Assembly: GCA_964541895.1 (NCBI GenBank)
Contig: CAZISM010000010.1
Span: forward strand, 1 to 64,000
From: CAZISM01 sp964541895
GTDB lineage: Bacteria; Zhuqueibacterota; Zhuqueibacteria; Residuimicrobiales; Residuimicrobiaceae
Direction of reading: 5' to 3'
DNA: 64,000 nucleotides
Shown here piece after piece: positions 37,427 to 47,033 of this stretch. Positions within the stretch are counted from its first letter, which is position 1. Every line of letters begins with the position of its first letter. The notes under the pieces were generated by a model that was not told where the DNA came from, made no database searches, and worked only from the letters and a program-made list of their open reading frames with translations. A program made the position numbers and the translations under genes.

Positions 37427-38599
37427 ATGAAGCCTACCGTTTCTTTCGGCATTGTCGGACTCGGCCTGATGGGAAAAGAGTTTGCCGCCAGCGTAGCGCG
37501 CTGGTGCCATCTGGTTGACTCGCCGGTTCGCCCGGAAATCGTTGCCATCTGTGACAACCATGCCGATCTCTTTCCCTGGTATAAAGACCATTTTCCGACC
37601 ATCACACAGGCGACCACAGAGTATCGCGAGCTGCTGCAGAATCCAGCGGTCGAGATCGTCTATTGTGCGGTGCCGCATCATCTTCATGAAGAGTTTTATT
37701 GCGGGGCGTTGAACGCCGGCAAACACCTGATGGGGGAAAAGCCATTCGGCATTGACAAAAAAGCCAATGACCGCATCAACGAAACCATGGCGCAGCACCC
37801 CGAACTGTTCGTGCGCTGTACTTCGCAGTTTCCGTTTTTGCCGGCCGTGCAGCGGATTGCTGACCTGCTGACCGCCGGTTCATTCGGACGCCTGCTGGAA
37901 GTGAATTGCGGGTTCAAGCATTCCAGCGATCTGGATCCCAACAAACCGATCAACTGGAAACGGATGATCGAGATGAACGGCGAATACGGCTGCATGGGCG
38001 ACCTGGGTTTGCACGTCTGCCATGTGCCCTTTCGCGCCGGCTGGGCCATCCGGAACGTTCGCGCCATTCTTTCCAATATCGTAGCCGAGCGGCCCGACAG
38101 TCAAAAGAGAATGGTGGCGTGCCGGACCTGGGATAACGCGACGCTGTTCTGCGAAGCCTGCGAACAGGAGCGGCCGGAGGAACCCTTTCCGCTCACCATG
38201 AAAATGCAGCGCATTGCACCGGGCGAGAAAAACAGCTGGTACCTGGAAATTCTCGGCACAAAAACGTGCGCCCGCTTTTCCACCAAGAATCCCAAATTGC
38301 TGCAGCTGCTGCACTATCAGGGCGGCGAACAGATCTGGCAGAACATCGACATGGGCAGCGAAACGGCGTTTAAAACCAACACCGGTGCTATTTTTGAACA
38401 GGGTTTTTCCGATGCCATCCTGCAGATGTGGGCCGCTTTTCTCTACGAATTTCATCATAAAAAGCCGCTGAAACCCTTTGCCGGTTGTGTAACGCCGCAG
38501 GAAGCGGCGCTCAGTCACGACCTGTTCACCGCCGCGCTGGAATCGCAGCAGCAACAAAAGACGGTCGCTCTGGCGAGCGCGCGAAGGGGCGAGAAATAG
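37427..38599 (+). CDS. Gfo/Idh/MocA family NAD(P)-dependent oxidoreductase
   Basis: 390 residues. FGIVGLGLMGKEFA is the Rossmann glycine loop, IVYCAVPHHLHEEF and LMGEKPFGIDKKAN (the EKP motif with the catalytic lysine) are diagnostic, and the C-terminal half is the usual alpha/beta dimerisation and substrate domain (NGEYGCMGDLGLHVCHVPF). Such enzymes oxidise or reduce sugars and inositols. It is the first of a run of plus-strand genes for sugar breakdown. There is no good Shine-Dalgarno before ATG 37427. Confidence 0.92.
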   Translation: MKPTVSFGIVGLGLMGKEFAASVARWCHLVDSPVRPEIVAICDNHADLFPWYKDHFPTITQATTEYRELLQNPAVEIVYCAVPHHLHEEFYCGALNAGKHLMGEKPFGIDKKANDRINETMAQHPELFVRCTSQFPFLPAVQRIADLLTAGSFGRLLEVNCGFKHSSDLDPNKPINWKRMIEMNGEYGCMGDLGLHVCHVPFRAGWAIRNVRAILSNIVAERPDSQKRMVACRTWDNATLFCEACEQERPEEPFPLTMKMQRIAPGEKNSWYLEILGTKTCARFSTKNPKLLQLLHYQGGEQIWQNIDMGSETAFKTNTGAIFEQGFSDAILQMWAAFLYEFHHKKPLKPFAGCVTPQEAALSHDLFTAALESQQQQKTVALASARRGEK

Positions 38600-38645
38600 T
38601 TGTTAATACCTGAATTGTTCACTTTTATAAATCATGGTCTGATCC

Positions 38646-39812
38646 ATGTTCACTCTTAAAGGACGAATCGTCACCGATGCAGAGGTCATCGACGGCTATC
38701 TGACGATCCGGGATGGCCGGATCAGCCGCATCGAGCAACAGCCGCATGCAGCGACGCACATCCATGATTTCGGCTCGGCCTGGATCGTGCCCGGGTTCAT
38801 CGATCTGCACACCCACGGCATCGGCCCTTTTGAGCCGCTGGATGTGGAGGGGCTGGCAGGCATGGCGCGGGAGGCGGTGCGTTTCGGTACCACGGCGTTA
38901 CTGCCGACCGGCGCGGCCATGAGCGTCGAGCAGTATGTCACGATGGGGAAAAGCGTGCATCCCGCCAACGCACAGGTCGCCGGCATGGGCGCCAGGCTGT
39001 TGGGTGTGCATCTGGAAGGGCCGTTTATCAATCCGGCCAGTTCCGGTGCGATGGCGCCCTCCACCCGCCGGCCGATCTCGATGGCCGAAGCGCGCTTCTA
39101 TGTGCAGGAGATCGGCGACTCGCTCAAGCTGTTTACCTTTTCTCCGGAATTAGCAGGCGGCGTCGAGCTGATTCGTTATTTGCGTGAACAGGGTGTGGTG
39201 CCGGCGCTCGGTCACTCTATGGCCGAGGGTGAGCAGATCGAAGAATTTGTCCGCGCCGGGCTTGCGCATGTGGTGCACATGTTCAACGCCTTTGCCCCTT
39301 CCGGGATGAAGGAACCGGGTGTGCTCAAAGCCGGCCTGATCGAACATATTTTGTTGAATGAATCTCTCACGTGTGAATTCATCTGCGATATGCAGCACGT
39401 GGCGCCGGAGCTGCTGCAACTGGCTGCACGGGTCATCGGCCCGGACCGTTTTGTCGCGGTCACCGATAGCCTGTACGGCGCCGGCCTGGCGGAGGGGATG
39501 TACCAGTTTCCCAACGGCGATCCATACCGCACCACCGACGGCGCGGCCAGACTGTGTGGCGGCGAGTGGGATGGTTGTCTGGCCGGCAGCGTCCTGACCA
39601 TGAACCGAGCGTTCGCGAATGTAATGGACCGGTGCGCGTTCGGACCCGTAGCGGCGGCAAAATTCACTTCGCTGAATCCGGCCAGAGTCATCGGCGTTGA
39701 TGCGGAAACAGGGAGCCTCTCGGTCGGCAAAAGGGCGGATATGGCGGTATTGGACAGCCAGTGCCGGTGTCTGGCTACGTTTATTAATGGGAAGCAGGTT
39801 TATCAAATTTGA
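38646..39812 (+). CDS. N-acetylglucosamine-6-phosphate deacetylase-like amidohydrolase
   Basis: 388 residues, normal for NagA. Landmarks are GFIDLHTHGIG, GVHLEGPFINPASSGAM (metal ligand E124), PALGHSMAEG and VVHMFNAF (metal-binding histidines), and AVTDSLYGAG (catalytic Asp). The KGxH histidine that contacts the sugar in well-studied NagA enzymes is replaced (SSGAM), so the substrate may differ. The family removes the acetyl group from N-acetylhexosamine 6-phosphate. It is followed at once by a NagB-like gene (12 nt from stop to ATG), as in nag operons. The start codon directly follows a TGGTCTGATCC sequence and has no clear ribosome site. Confidence 0.85.
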   Translation: MFTLKGRIVTDAEVIDGYLTIRDGRISRIEQQPHAATHIHDFGSAWIVPGFIDLHTHGIGPFEPLDVEGLAGMAREAVRFGTTALLPTGAAMSVEQYVTMGKSVHPANAQVAGMGARLLGVHLEGPFINPASSGAMAPSTRRPISMAEARFYVQEIGDSLKLFTFSPELAGGVELIRYLREQGVVPALGHSMAEGEQIEEFVRAGLAHVVHMFNAFAPSGMKEPGVLKAGLIEHILLNESLTCEFICDMQHVAPELLQLAARVIGPDRFVAVTDSLYGAGLAEGMYQFPNGDPYRTTDGAARLCGGEWDGCLAGSVLTMNRAFANVMDRCAFGPVAAAKFTSLNPARVIGVDAETGSLSVGKRADMAVLDSQCRCLATFINGKQVYQI

Positions 39813-39823
39813 CGGAGATCATA

Positions 39824-40759
39824 ATGGAAACCACGTTCAGCTATAGTCCATCCCAATGGGTGCCTTTTCGAGATAAGGCGGTCCTCGATCGCGTTCGCAA
39901 AATCAGGAAAGAAGAGCTGACCCAGCACCCTAATCCGAAATTCAAAATCCGCATCGTCAAGGATGATGAAGCAGAATTTATTTTCGTCTCCGATATGTTT
40001 TACCGCATCAAAAAAGCGGCGGATGCGGATGAAAAGGTCGTGCTCATTCTTCCCAATCCCGTGCCTTCTTACCGCAAAGTGGCTTATCTGATCAATCTCT
40101 TCCAGGTGAATTGCAAAAACCTCTACACCTTTGCCATGGATGAATACGCGGATGAAAACGGCAATCTGGCGCCGGAGACCTGGCGGCAGGGATTTACCTA
40201 CGCCATGATGAACAATTTCTACTACCAGATCGATGAAAAGCTGCGTCCGCCCAGGTCGCAGTTTCAGGCGCCCAACAACAAAAACATCAGCGATTACGGC
40301 AAGATGATCGCGGATAGGGGTGGCGCCGATATGTGTTACAGCGGTCCGGGCTGGACCGGCCATCTCGCCTTTATCGAACCGGATGCGCCGGAATTCGACG
40401 CGCCGCTGGAAGAGTGGAAAAAAATGGGGCCGCGTATCGTGACGCTCAGTCCGTTCACCCTGGCGCAGAATTCATTGCACGGCAGTTTCGGCATGAGCGG
40501 TGACCTGGCCATGGTGCCGCCCAAAGCCGCCACCATTGGCCCGGCCGAGGTGATCGCCTCCAAAGCGCGTCTGGAAATGCACGCGCTGTCAGTGCACGGC
40601 ACCACCACCGCCTGGCAGCGGATGATTTCGCGGCTGGTGCTGCACGGCCCGGTTACGCCGTTGCTGCCCTCCTCCATTCATCAGCTGCTGGAAACCGACT
40701 GCATCGTCTCGGAAACTATAGCCGCCGACATTGAGCCGAATTGGGACAAGGGGTATTGA
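39824..40759 (+). CDS. Glucosamine-6-phosphate deaminase-like protein with altered active site
   Basis: 311 residues; GGAG at 39815-39818 fixes ATG 39824. The order of motifs follows NagB: FAMDEYADENG (D106 equals the proton-abstracting Asp72 of E. coli NagB) and SGPGWTGHLAFIEPD, equivalent to GVGNDGHIAFNEP. H180 and E185 of the catalytic trio are kept, but the aspartate before GH is threonine (T178). The glycine-rich phosphate loop (LPTGGTP) is also changed to LPNPVPSY. Deamination of glucosamine 6-phosphate is therefore not certain. It could act on another amino-sugar phosphate or catalyse only isomerisation. The next gene begins 1 nt after its stop. Confidence 0.82.
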   Translation: METTFSYSPSQWVPFRDKAVLDRVRKIRKEELTQHPNPKFKIRIVKDDEAEFIFVSDMFYRIKKAADADEKVVLILPNPVPSYRKVAYLINLFQVNCKNLYTFAMDEYADENGNLAPETWRQGFTYAMMNNFYYQIDEKLRPPRSQFQAPNNKNISDYGKMIADRGGADMCYSGPGWTGHLAFIEPDAPEFDAPLEEWKKMGPRIVTLSPFTLAQNSLHGSFGMSGDLAMVPPKAATIGPAEVIASKARLEMHALSVHGTTTAWQRMISRLVLHGPVTPLLPSSIHQLLETDCIVSETIAADIEPNWDKGY

Positions 40760-40760
40760 T

Positions 40761-42089
40761 ATGGCGGCTGCTCTGCTGGCGGGCGCGGCCGTCATGGACA
40801 TCACGCCGACGGATTCTCAATTTCTTTATGGCTACCCGCATGTGTCACGCTACAGCACCGGCGTGCACGATCCTCTGCTCTGTTCCGGACTCTGCCTGGA
40901 TGACGGTCGAAAGCAGATCCTCTTTCTGACCACGGATATTATTTTTATCAGCAAAGCGCTCTGCCGTACGGTTCGGCAGGACATATCCGCTCGTATTGGC
41001 ATCGCCCCGGAGAACATTCTCCTTTCCGCTTCGCACACGCACTCGGGTCCGATCACGGTGAACTATGTGAGCAACAGCCAGGACGCGGTGGTGCCGCCTG
41101 CGGATGCAGCCTATTTGCGTTTTTTGCAGGAACGCATCATCGCCACCGCGCAGTTGGCCTGGCAAAACCGGCAGGAGGCAAAAGCCGGTTTGGTGACAGC
41201 GGACAGCACCGGCATCGGCACCAATCGTCATGATCCCGCAGGCCCTGCGGATCATGAGGTTCCGGTGCTGCTGATAAAAGCGAACCGGGATGATGCCAAC
41301 ATCGCCTGCATGTTGATCTGTTCCATGCACCCGACCGTGCTGCACGAGGATTCCACGCTGATCAGCGCCGATTTTCCGGGTATGGCCAGGCGCTATCTGC
41401 AAACGCAGCTGTTGGGTGATTCGTGTCCTGTGCTCTATCACACCGGTCCGGCAGGAAATACGAGTCCGCGCCATGTGACCAGCGCCAACACCTTTGCCGA
41501 AGCGGAACGGCTGGGTCGCATACTGGCGGAAGCGGTGATGCGGGTTGTTCCCGGCATGGACTTTAGCACCGATCTTCCGCTGGAGCTGGTGCGCGCAGAG
41601 ATCGACTTGCCGCGTAAGGTGTTTCCCTCGTTGGCCACGGCGCAGGCTATACTGCTGTCTGCGCGCAAAAAACTGGAGCTGTTGTGCGCCGAACAGGCTG
41701 CGAAGCAAGCCATACGCACGGCGGAATGCGACTGGTTCGGCGCTGAGGAGACGCTGGCGCTGGCGCAAGCAGCCGCAGAGGGCCGGCTGGAAGAGGCCTA
41801 TGCCTCCTGTCTGCCGGCGGAAATTCAGATTTTTAAAGTCGGTCCATGGAGGTTTGTCGGCTGGCAAGGGGAAGTGTTTGTCGAATATGCCCTGGCTGTG
41901 AAGAAAGCGTTTGCGCATACCTATCTTATTTCCCTGGCCAATGGCGAACTGCAGGGTTACCTGGCCACGAAGGAAGCGGCAGCCGGCGGCAGTTACGAAT
42001 CCGCCAACGCTCTGTTCAGTCCCGGTGCCGGTCAGGTACTGGTGGACACCACCATCAGACTGTTGAAAGAGCTTGTGCCGAATGAATGA
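40761..42089 (+). CDS. Neutral/alkaline ceramidase-like amidase
   Basis: 442 residues; AAGGGG at 40748-40753 places the start at ATG 40761. LLAGAAVMDITPTD, ILLSASHTHSGPITVNYV and LYHTGPAGNTSPRH are motifs of the N-terminal metal-dependent domain of neutral ceramidases, with SHTH holding zinc ligands. No signal peptide is present, unlike secreted ceramidases, so the substrate is intracellular. Proteins of this type occur in bacterial carbohydrate operons, where they may remove N-acyl groups. In this operon an N-acyl amino sugar is a reasonable guess. The end overlaps the kinase gene start by 8 nt. Confidence 0.8.
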   Translation: MAAALLAGAAVMDITPTDSQFLYGYPHVSRYSTGVHDPLLCSGLCLDDGRKQILFLTTDIIFISKALCRTVRQDISARIGIAPENILLSASHTHSGPITVNYVSNSQDAVVPPADAAYLRFLQERIIATAQLAWQNRQEAKAGLVTADSTGIGTNRHDPAGPADHEVPVLLIKANRDDANIACMLICSMHPTVLHEDSTLISADFPGMARRYLQTQLLGDSCPVLYHTGPAGNTSPRHVTSANTFAEAERLGRILAEAVMRVVPGMDFSTDLPLELVRAEIDLPRKVFPSLATAQAILLSARKKLELLCAEQAAKQAIRTAECDWFGAEETLALAQAAAEGRLEEAYASCLPAEIQIFKVGPWRFVGWQGEVFVEYALAVKKAFAHTYLISLANGELQGYLATKEAAAGGSYESANALFSPGAGQVLVDTTIRLLKELVPNE

Positions 42090-43524
42090 GCCGCTCCTGC
42101 TCGGTGTCGACCTCGGCACCAGCTATTTTAAACTGGGTCTCTTTAATGGCCGCGGCGAGGCGGTCGGTCTGGCAAGAACAGCCGTAGCCAAAGATACGGG
42201 GGATGGCTCGTTATGCCAGCTGGATGCGGAGCTGTTCTGGTCGCTGCTGAAAAGCAGCCTGGCCGAGGCGTGCGAGCAGGCTCGGGCGACGCCGGCGGCG
42301 ATCCAGGCTGTTTCCTACGCTTCCCAGGCCAACAGCTTCCTGTTGCTCGATCGTGAGCTGGAGCCGTTGACTCCCATCATTCTCTGGTGCGACAATCGCG
42401 CGCAGAATATGGCGCAGGTGCATGAGCTGTTCAACCAGGCCGATTTCCTGCAGCGGACCGGTCTGGGCCTTGCCGGCGATCACCAATTCTGCGCGGCCAA
42501 AATAGCCTGGCTGAAAAAGCACGCGCCCGAGCTGTGGGCTCAGGCTGCATCTCTGTTGACGATTTCGGATTATTTTACCTTTGGCTTGACCCAGGAGCCG
42601 GCCGGCGATGCCGGCACCGCTTCGCTGCTGGGTTTTCTGAATGTGCATACGCTGCAATGGCAGCATGACATTGTCGATCCCGGCCACGTTCGTCTGGCCA
42701 CGCCGCTACGGCCCGGTACGGTTGCCGGAACCGTGACAGCCAAAGGCGCGGAACGGCTGGGTGTGGCGAAAAACATACCGGTGGTTGTCGGCAGTCTGGA
42801 CCACCATATGGCCGCTCTTGGAGCCGGCCTTGGTTTTGTGGCGGAGATGAGCGAATCCACCGGCACCGTATTAGCCTGTTTGCGGCAAACCGATGTTTTC
42901 CTTCCCCGGCAGAATATCTGCACCGGCGTCGGAATGGCCAAAGGCTGCTATTACCAGCTTGCTTTTGACGGCAACGGCGCCGGCGCCTGGGAATGGTATC
43001 ATGCCAACCACGCCGGGGCGTACAATATGAAGGAGCTGGAACAACTGGCTGCTGCCGTCGCCATCGGCAGCGACGGCATGGTTGCGCTTGCCAACAGCCA
43101 TACATTTGGCGGATTGGCCGGATTTCGCCCCTACACATCCGCGCATCAGCCGGGCCATTTCAGCCGCGCCATCATGGAGTCCACAGCCGCCAGCCTGAAG
43201 CCGCTGGTCGATCATCTCGGCCAGGATCAGCCCCCGGCCGCTATCGTAGCCACCGGCGGTGCCGCCCACAACGATCTCTGGCTGCAGATCAAAGCCGATC
43301 TGTTGGGCATAGAGTACGTCAGAACCGAAGCCAGGGTACCGACCTGCCTGGGGGCAGCCATGCTGGCCGCCGTAGCGCTGGGCTGGTTTGCGGATCTCGA
43401 TGCCATATCGCGGCAATGGATCAAAATACAAAAACGGTTTTCTGTCATTCCGCAACATCACGACCAATACCTGCGCTGGCTGGAAAACCGTTCACGGCTG
43501 ACATCTTCACTGCACACCTCTTAG
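42082..43524 (+). CDS. FGGY family carbohydrate kinase
   Basis: 480 residues from ATG 42082, which overlaps the previous stop (ATGAATGA). LLGVDLGTSYFKLGLFN is the N-terminal phosphate loop, IILWCDNRAQ and VVVGSLDHHMAALGAG (catalytic base D240) are FGGY signatures, and IVATGGAAHNDLWLQIKADLLG (excerpted) is the ATP-binding region. It phosphorylates a free sugar or polyol; xylulokinase is the nearest subgroup by appearance, but the sugar cannot be named. With the symporter directly downstream, it fits uptake followed by phosphorylation. Confidence 0.92.
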   Translation: MNEPLLLGVDLGTSYFKLGLFNGRGEAVGLARTAVAKDTGDGSLCQLDAELFWSLLKSSLAEACEQARATPAAIQAVSYASQANSFLLLDRELEPLTPIILWCDNRAQNMAQVHELFNQADFLQRTGLGLAGDHQFCAAKIAWLKKHAPELWAQAASLLTISDYFTFGLTQEPAGDAGTASLLGFLNVHTLQWQHDIVDPGHVRLATPLRPGTVAGTVTAKGAERLGVAKNIPVVVGSLDHHMAALGAGLGFVAEMSESTGTVLACLRQTDVFLPRQNICTGVGMAKGCYYQLAFDGNGAGAWEWYHANHAGAYNMKELEQLAAAVAIGSDGMVALANSHTFGGLAGFRPYTSAHQPGHFSRAIMESTAASLKPLVDHLGQDQPPAAIVATGGAAHNDLWLQIKADLLGIEYVRTEARVPTCLGAAMLAAVALGWFADLDAISRQWIKIQKRFSVIPQHHDQYLRWLENRSRLTSSLHTS

Positions 43525-43539
43525 CTCTGGGAGCACCGA

Positions 43540-45042
43540 ATGAAACCGGATCGCATCGCGCTGCACACTCTGGACTGGATCGTTTTGTTCGCCTATGCGA
43601 TGGTCATGCTTGCCGTAGGATTTTATTATCACCGGCGGAACAAAACCAGCGACGATTATTTGCTGGGTGCGCGCCGAATGGGCTCCTGGAATGTCGGTTT
43701 GTCCTATTTTGCCACCATGTTCAGCGCCGTCTCTTATCTGTCCATGCCCGGCGAAATGATTAAGAACGGCCCCATGATGTGGTCGTTTCTGGCGGCGTTT
43801 CCCTTTGTGTATCTGATCGTGAGCCGCTTTTTTATTCCTTTTATCATGAAATTAAAAATCTCCAGTGCCTATGAGCTGCTGGAAGCGCGCCTGGGCAAAA
43901 GGAACCGGCTGCTGGCCTCGCTCTATTTTCTGCTCATGCGTCTGGTGTGGATGTCGGTGATCATTTACATGTGCGCGGAAAAAGTGATCGTACCCATCAT
44001 GGGTTGGCCGGAGCACACGGCGCTCTGGGTCAGTATCGTCATGGGCCTCGTCACCATTGTTTACACTTCGGTCGGCGGTTTGCGCGGTGTGGTGATCACG
44101 GACGTCATGCAGACCTTTGTGCTGTTCGGCGGCTCGCTGTTGGCCATTGGTTTGATCGTGCAGCATCTGGGCGGAGTCGCGGAACTGATACCGGCCGAAT
44201 GGCCGCACCATTGGGCGGCCTGGACCTTTTTTGATGCCGGTTCGCGGGTGAGTTTCGGGACCGCTTTTATCTCCATGTTCGGCTGGCATGTGTGCACCGC
44301 CGGCTCGGACCAGATGGCGATTCAGCGTTATCTGGCCACGCGCGATGAGAGAGCGGCGCGAAAAATGTATTTTCATTCCATAACCTCTAATATTTTCATC
44401 TTTGTTCTTTTGGCGATCATGGGCATGGCGGTGATGGCTTTTTTTCAGAAAAACCCGCAGCTGCTTCCGGCCGGCCATGATCTGGTCAGCGGCGCGGATC
44501 TGCTCTTTCCCCGTTTCATGGTGGTGGGCCTGCCCGTCGGATTCTCCGGACTGGTGCTGGCGGGCTTGTTCGCAGCGGCCATGTCCAGTCTCTCCTCGGG
44601 TATCAACGCCTCCTGCATGGTGATCGTCAAGGATTTCATTATTCCCTTTCGGAAAAAAGCCCTTGCCGATCACGAGCAATTGATCCTTGGCAAATATATC
44701 TCGGTAGCCATCGGACTGGTGGTCGTTCTGCTCAGCCTGATCATCGGCTATATAAAGGGCAATCTGTTGGAGCTGACCTACAAGACCATCAACCTGCTGA
44801 CGGCGCCGCTGTTTGTGCCATTTTTCATGGCCATGTTTATCAAAAGGGCCAGGCCCAACGCGACGTTCGTCGCCACCCTGGTCAGTGCGCTGGTGGCGGG
44901 ATGTGTCAGTTTCTCGATGGAACTGTTTTCCGTACGGATTTCATTTCTCTGGATTATCCCCGGCTCGTTTACGGTGGGCGTGGTACTGGGAGTTTTACTG
45001 AGCTATCTGAAAAAGGAACCGGCCCGGCAGGACCGAGAATAA
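43540..45042 (+). CDS. Sodium:solute symporter (SSS family)
   Basis: 500 residues with about 13 hydrophobic segments. ALHTLDWIVLFAYAMVMLAV is helix 1, SDDYLLGARRMGSWNVGLSY is the family signature, and GLVLAGLFAAAMSSLSSGIN matches the conserved SSS region near helix 9. GGGAG precedes ATG 43540. The family imports sugars, amino acids or sialic acid with sodium. Its position between the kinase and the aldo/keto reductase makes it the likely importer of the sugar handled by this operon. Confidence 0.92.
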   Translation: MKPDRIALHTLDWIVLFAYAMVMLAVGFYYHRRNKTSDDYLLGARRMGSWNVGLSYFATMFSAVSYLSMPGEMIKNGPMMWSFLAAFPFVYLIVSRFFIPFIMKLKISSAYELLEARLGKRNRLLASLYFLLMRLVWMSVIIYMCAEKVIVPIMGWPEHTALWVSIVMGLVTIVYTSVGGLRGVVITDVMQTFVLFGGSLLAIGLIVQHLGGVAELIPAEWPHHWAAWTFFDAGSRVSFGTAFISMFGWHVCTAGSDQMAIQRYLATRDERAARKMYFHSITSNIFIFVLLAIMGMAVMAFFQKNPQLLPAGHDLVSGADLLFPRFMVVGLPVGFSGLVLAGLFAAAMSSLSSGINASCMVIVKDFIIPFRKKALADHEQLILGKYISVAIGLVVVLLSLIIGYIKGNLLELTYKTINLLTAPLFVPFFMAMFIKRARPNATFVATLVSALVAGCVSFSMELFSVRISFLWIIPGSFTVGVVLGVLLSYLKKEPARQDRE

Positions 45043-45049
45043 GGGAGTT

Positions 45050-46006
45050 ATGCGAAGACGTGTATTGGGTCGAACCGGCATAGAGGTTTCCGAAATTTCT
45101 TTTGGTGGGGTTGAAATTGGAATTCCCTACGGCATCGGCATACAGAGCCAGGCAGATATGCCGACCCTGGCGGAGGCAACAGCCCTGTTGCAGGCTGCCA
45201 GGGACGGCGGCATTAATTTTTTCGACACCGCCAGGGCGTACGGTCGCAGCGAAGAGATTATCGGTCAGGCGCTGTCCAGTCGGAGAGCGGAGGTGATTAT
45301 CTGCAGCAAGTGCAGCCATTTTCCCCGCCGCGAGGGCCAACTGCCGGGCGATGGCGAAATGGCCGCGATCATCCGCCGGTCACTGCAGCAGAGTCTGGAT
45401 GCACTGCGGACCGACTATATCGATGTCTACATGCTGCACAGCGCATCCGCGGACATTGTGGAACATCCGGCTGTTATGGAATGTTTCCAGGAGCTGAAAC
45501 AGCAGGGGGTGATCAGGGCTACCGGCGCCTCAACCTATTCAGTGGCGGAAAGCGAACGGGCCATCGCCAGCGGCGCGTGGGATGTGTTACAGATTTCGTT
45601 CAATCTGCTGGACCAACGCCAGGCCATGATTTTTAACCAGGCCGAAGCGGCGGGTGTGGGACTCGTCATCCGCTCGGTTCTGTTAAAGGGCATTCTCAGT
45701 GACAAAGGCCGCAGCCTGCATCCGGCGCTGGCCGCTATAGAGAAACAGCGTGATCGTTATCAGGAGATACTCGCCGAAACAGGATGGACGCTGTCGGCCC
45801 TGGCGACAAAATTTGCGCTCTCTTTTGCGCAGGTGGCTTCGGTGCTGGTCGGCATCGACCGCATGGTGTATCTGCAGCAGGCGCTGGCCACGGCCAACGG
45901 CCAGTACCTGAATGCCGCGGCCCTGGCCGAAGTGCAGGCGCTGGGATTCCCTGATCCCGCGTTCATCGATCTGCCGCATTGGGACCGGATGGGGTGGTTA
46001 AAATAA
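45050..46006 (+). CDS. Aldo/keto reductase
   Basis: 318 residues; AAGGGAG lies just before ATG 45050, 7 nt after the symporter stop. Opening RRVLGRTGIEVSEISFGG is typical. The catalytic tetrad is visible as NFFDTARAYGRSEEIIG (D59, Y64), IICSKC (Lys) and YMLHSAS (His). It would reduce or oxidise an open-chain sugar or keto-sugar with NADP(H). The substrate is unknown. Confidence 0.92.
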   Translation: MRRRVLGRTGIEVSEISFGGVEIGIPYGIGIQSQADMPTLAEATALLQAARDGGINFFDTARAYGRSEEIIGQALSSRRAEVIICSKCSHFPRREGQLPGDGEMAAIIRRSLQQSLDALRTDYIDVYMLHSASADIVEHPAVMECFQELKQQGVIRATGASTYSVAESERAIASGAWDVLQISFNLLDQRQAMIFNQAEAAGVGLVIRSVLLKGILSDKGRSLHPALAAIEKQRDRYQEILAETGWTLSALATKFALSFAQVASVLVGIDRMVYLQQALATANGQYLNAAALAEVQALGFPDPAFIDLPHWDRMGWLK

Positions 46007-46103
46007 TCCGAACCGTGAATAAACGCTGATTTTTTGCTGCTTGACCGAATTGAGACTTTATGAGATTGTTTTCCAGGGCAAACTTTAGCAGGGTGAGGTT
46101 ACG

Positions 46104-47033
46104 ATGTTAAAGCTGGGAGTAATGGGGATGAGCAGCGGCAATGGCCATCCCTATTCGTGGTCCGCCATCGTCAATGGCGGTTATAACGAACGAGCCATGG
46201 CGGATTGCGGCTATGCCGGCATTCCGGTGTATCTGGCTGCCAACCGCGATACCCTGGGTATTGACGGCGCCAGAGTGACCCATGTCTGGACGCAGGAGCG
46301 ACCCATATCCGAACACATCGCTGCGGCCAGCCTGATCGAACACGTGGTTGAACATCCGGAAGAGATGATCGGCCAGGTCGATGCGGTGTTGCTGGCGCGC
46401 GACGATCCCGAGCAGCATGTGAGCATGGCCAGGCCTTTTCTGCAGGCCGGCGTTCCCCTTTTTATCGACAAACCGTTGGCCGCCACCCGCAAAGACCTGG
46501 CTTTTTTTCAGCAGGCGCATGATGCCGGCAAGTTCCTGATGTCCTGCTCTTCCATGCGCTACGCCACAGAGAGCAGGAGTGTGAAAACGGAACTGGCAGC
46601 GCTGGGACCTGTAGAACTGGCGACCGCGGTGGGAAAAAAAGATTGGATTAAATACGGGGTTCATATGCTGGAGGGGCTGTATGCGCTGCTGGACGACCCC
46701 CGGCCGGTGTCTGTGCAGCATGTGGGCGAATCCCATAAGGACGTCGTGCATGTGGAATTCGCCACGGGTCTGATGGCCACCGTGCATCTGTTCTACGAAA
46801 TGGTGCCGACTTTTCAGATCAGCCTCTTCGGTCGGACCGGCTGGCGTATGATAGAATATAAAAACTGGTACGCCATGTTTCGCGATAATCTGGTCGAGTT
46901 CATCCGTTCCGTACGTGAGGGCCGGCCACGTCTGGATTTTGCAAAAACGAGCCGCATCATCGAAACGTTGATTGCGGCGCAGGAGAGTTTGGCGCAGGGG
47001 GGGAGGATCATTAAACTGGCAGAGCACGCATGA
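46104..47033 (+). CDS. Gfo/Idh/MocA family oxidoreductase (second copy)
   Basis: 309 residues. LGVMGMSSGNGHPYSW replaces the usual GxGxxG, so dinucleotide binding may be altered. FIDKPLAATRKDL holds the catalytic lysine (DKP instead of EKP), and the C-terminal substrate domain follows. It differs clearly from the copy at 37427 and is not a recent duplicate. Its last codon overlaps the first codon of the URO-D family gene (ATGA), which implies coupled translation. It probably acts on a sugar acid or amino-sugar intermediate. Confidence 0.85.
   Translation: MLKLGVMGMSSGNGHPYSWSAIVNGGYNERAMADCGYAGIPVYLAANRDTLGIDGARVTHVWTQERPISEHIAAASLIEHVVEHPEEMIGQVDAVLLARDDPEQHVSMARPFLQAGVPLFIDKPLAATRKDLAFFQQAHDAGKFLMSCSSMRYATESRSVKTELAALGPVELATAVGKKDWIKYGVHMLEGLYALLDDPRPVSVQHVGESHKDVVHVEFATGLMATVHLFYEMVPTFQISLFGRTGWRMIEYKNWYAMFRDNLVEFIRSVREGRPRLDFAKTSRIIETLIAAQESLAQGGRIIKLAEHA

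Noticed and set aside
40845..42119. 424-codon minus-strand frame
   Set aside because: Shadow of the ceramidase-like gene, which has clear motifs on the other strand.
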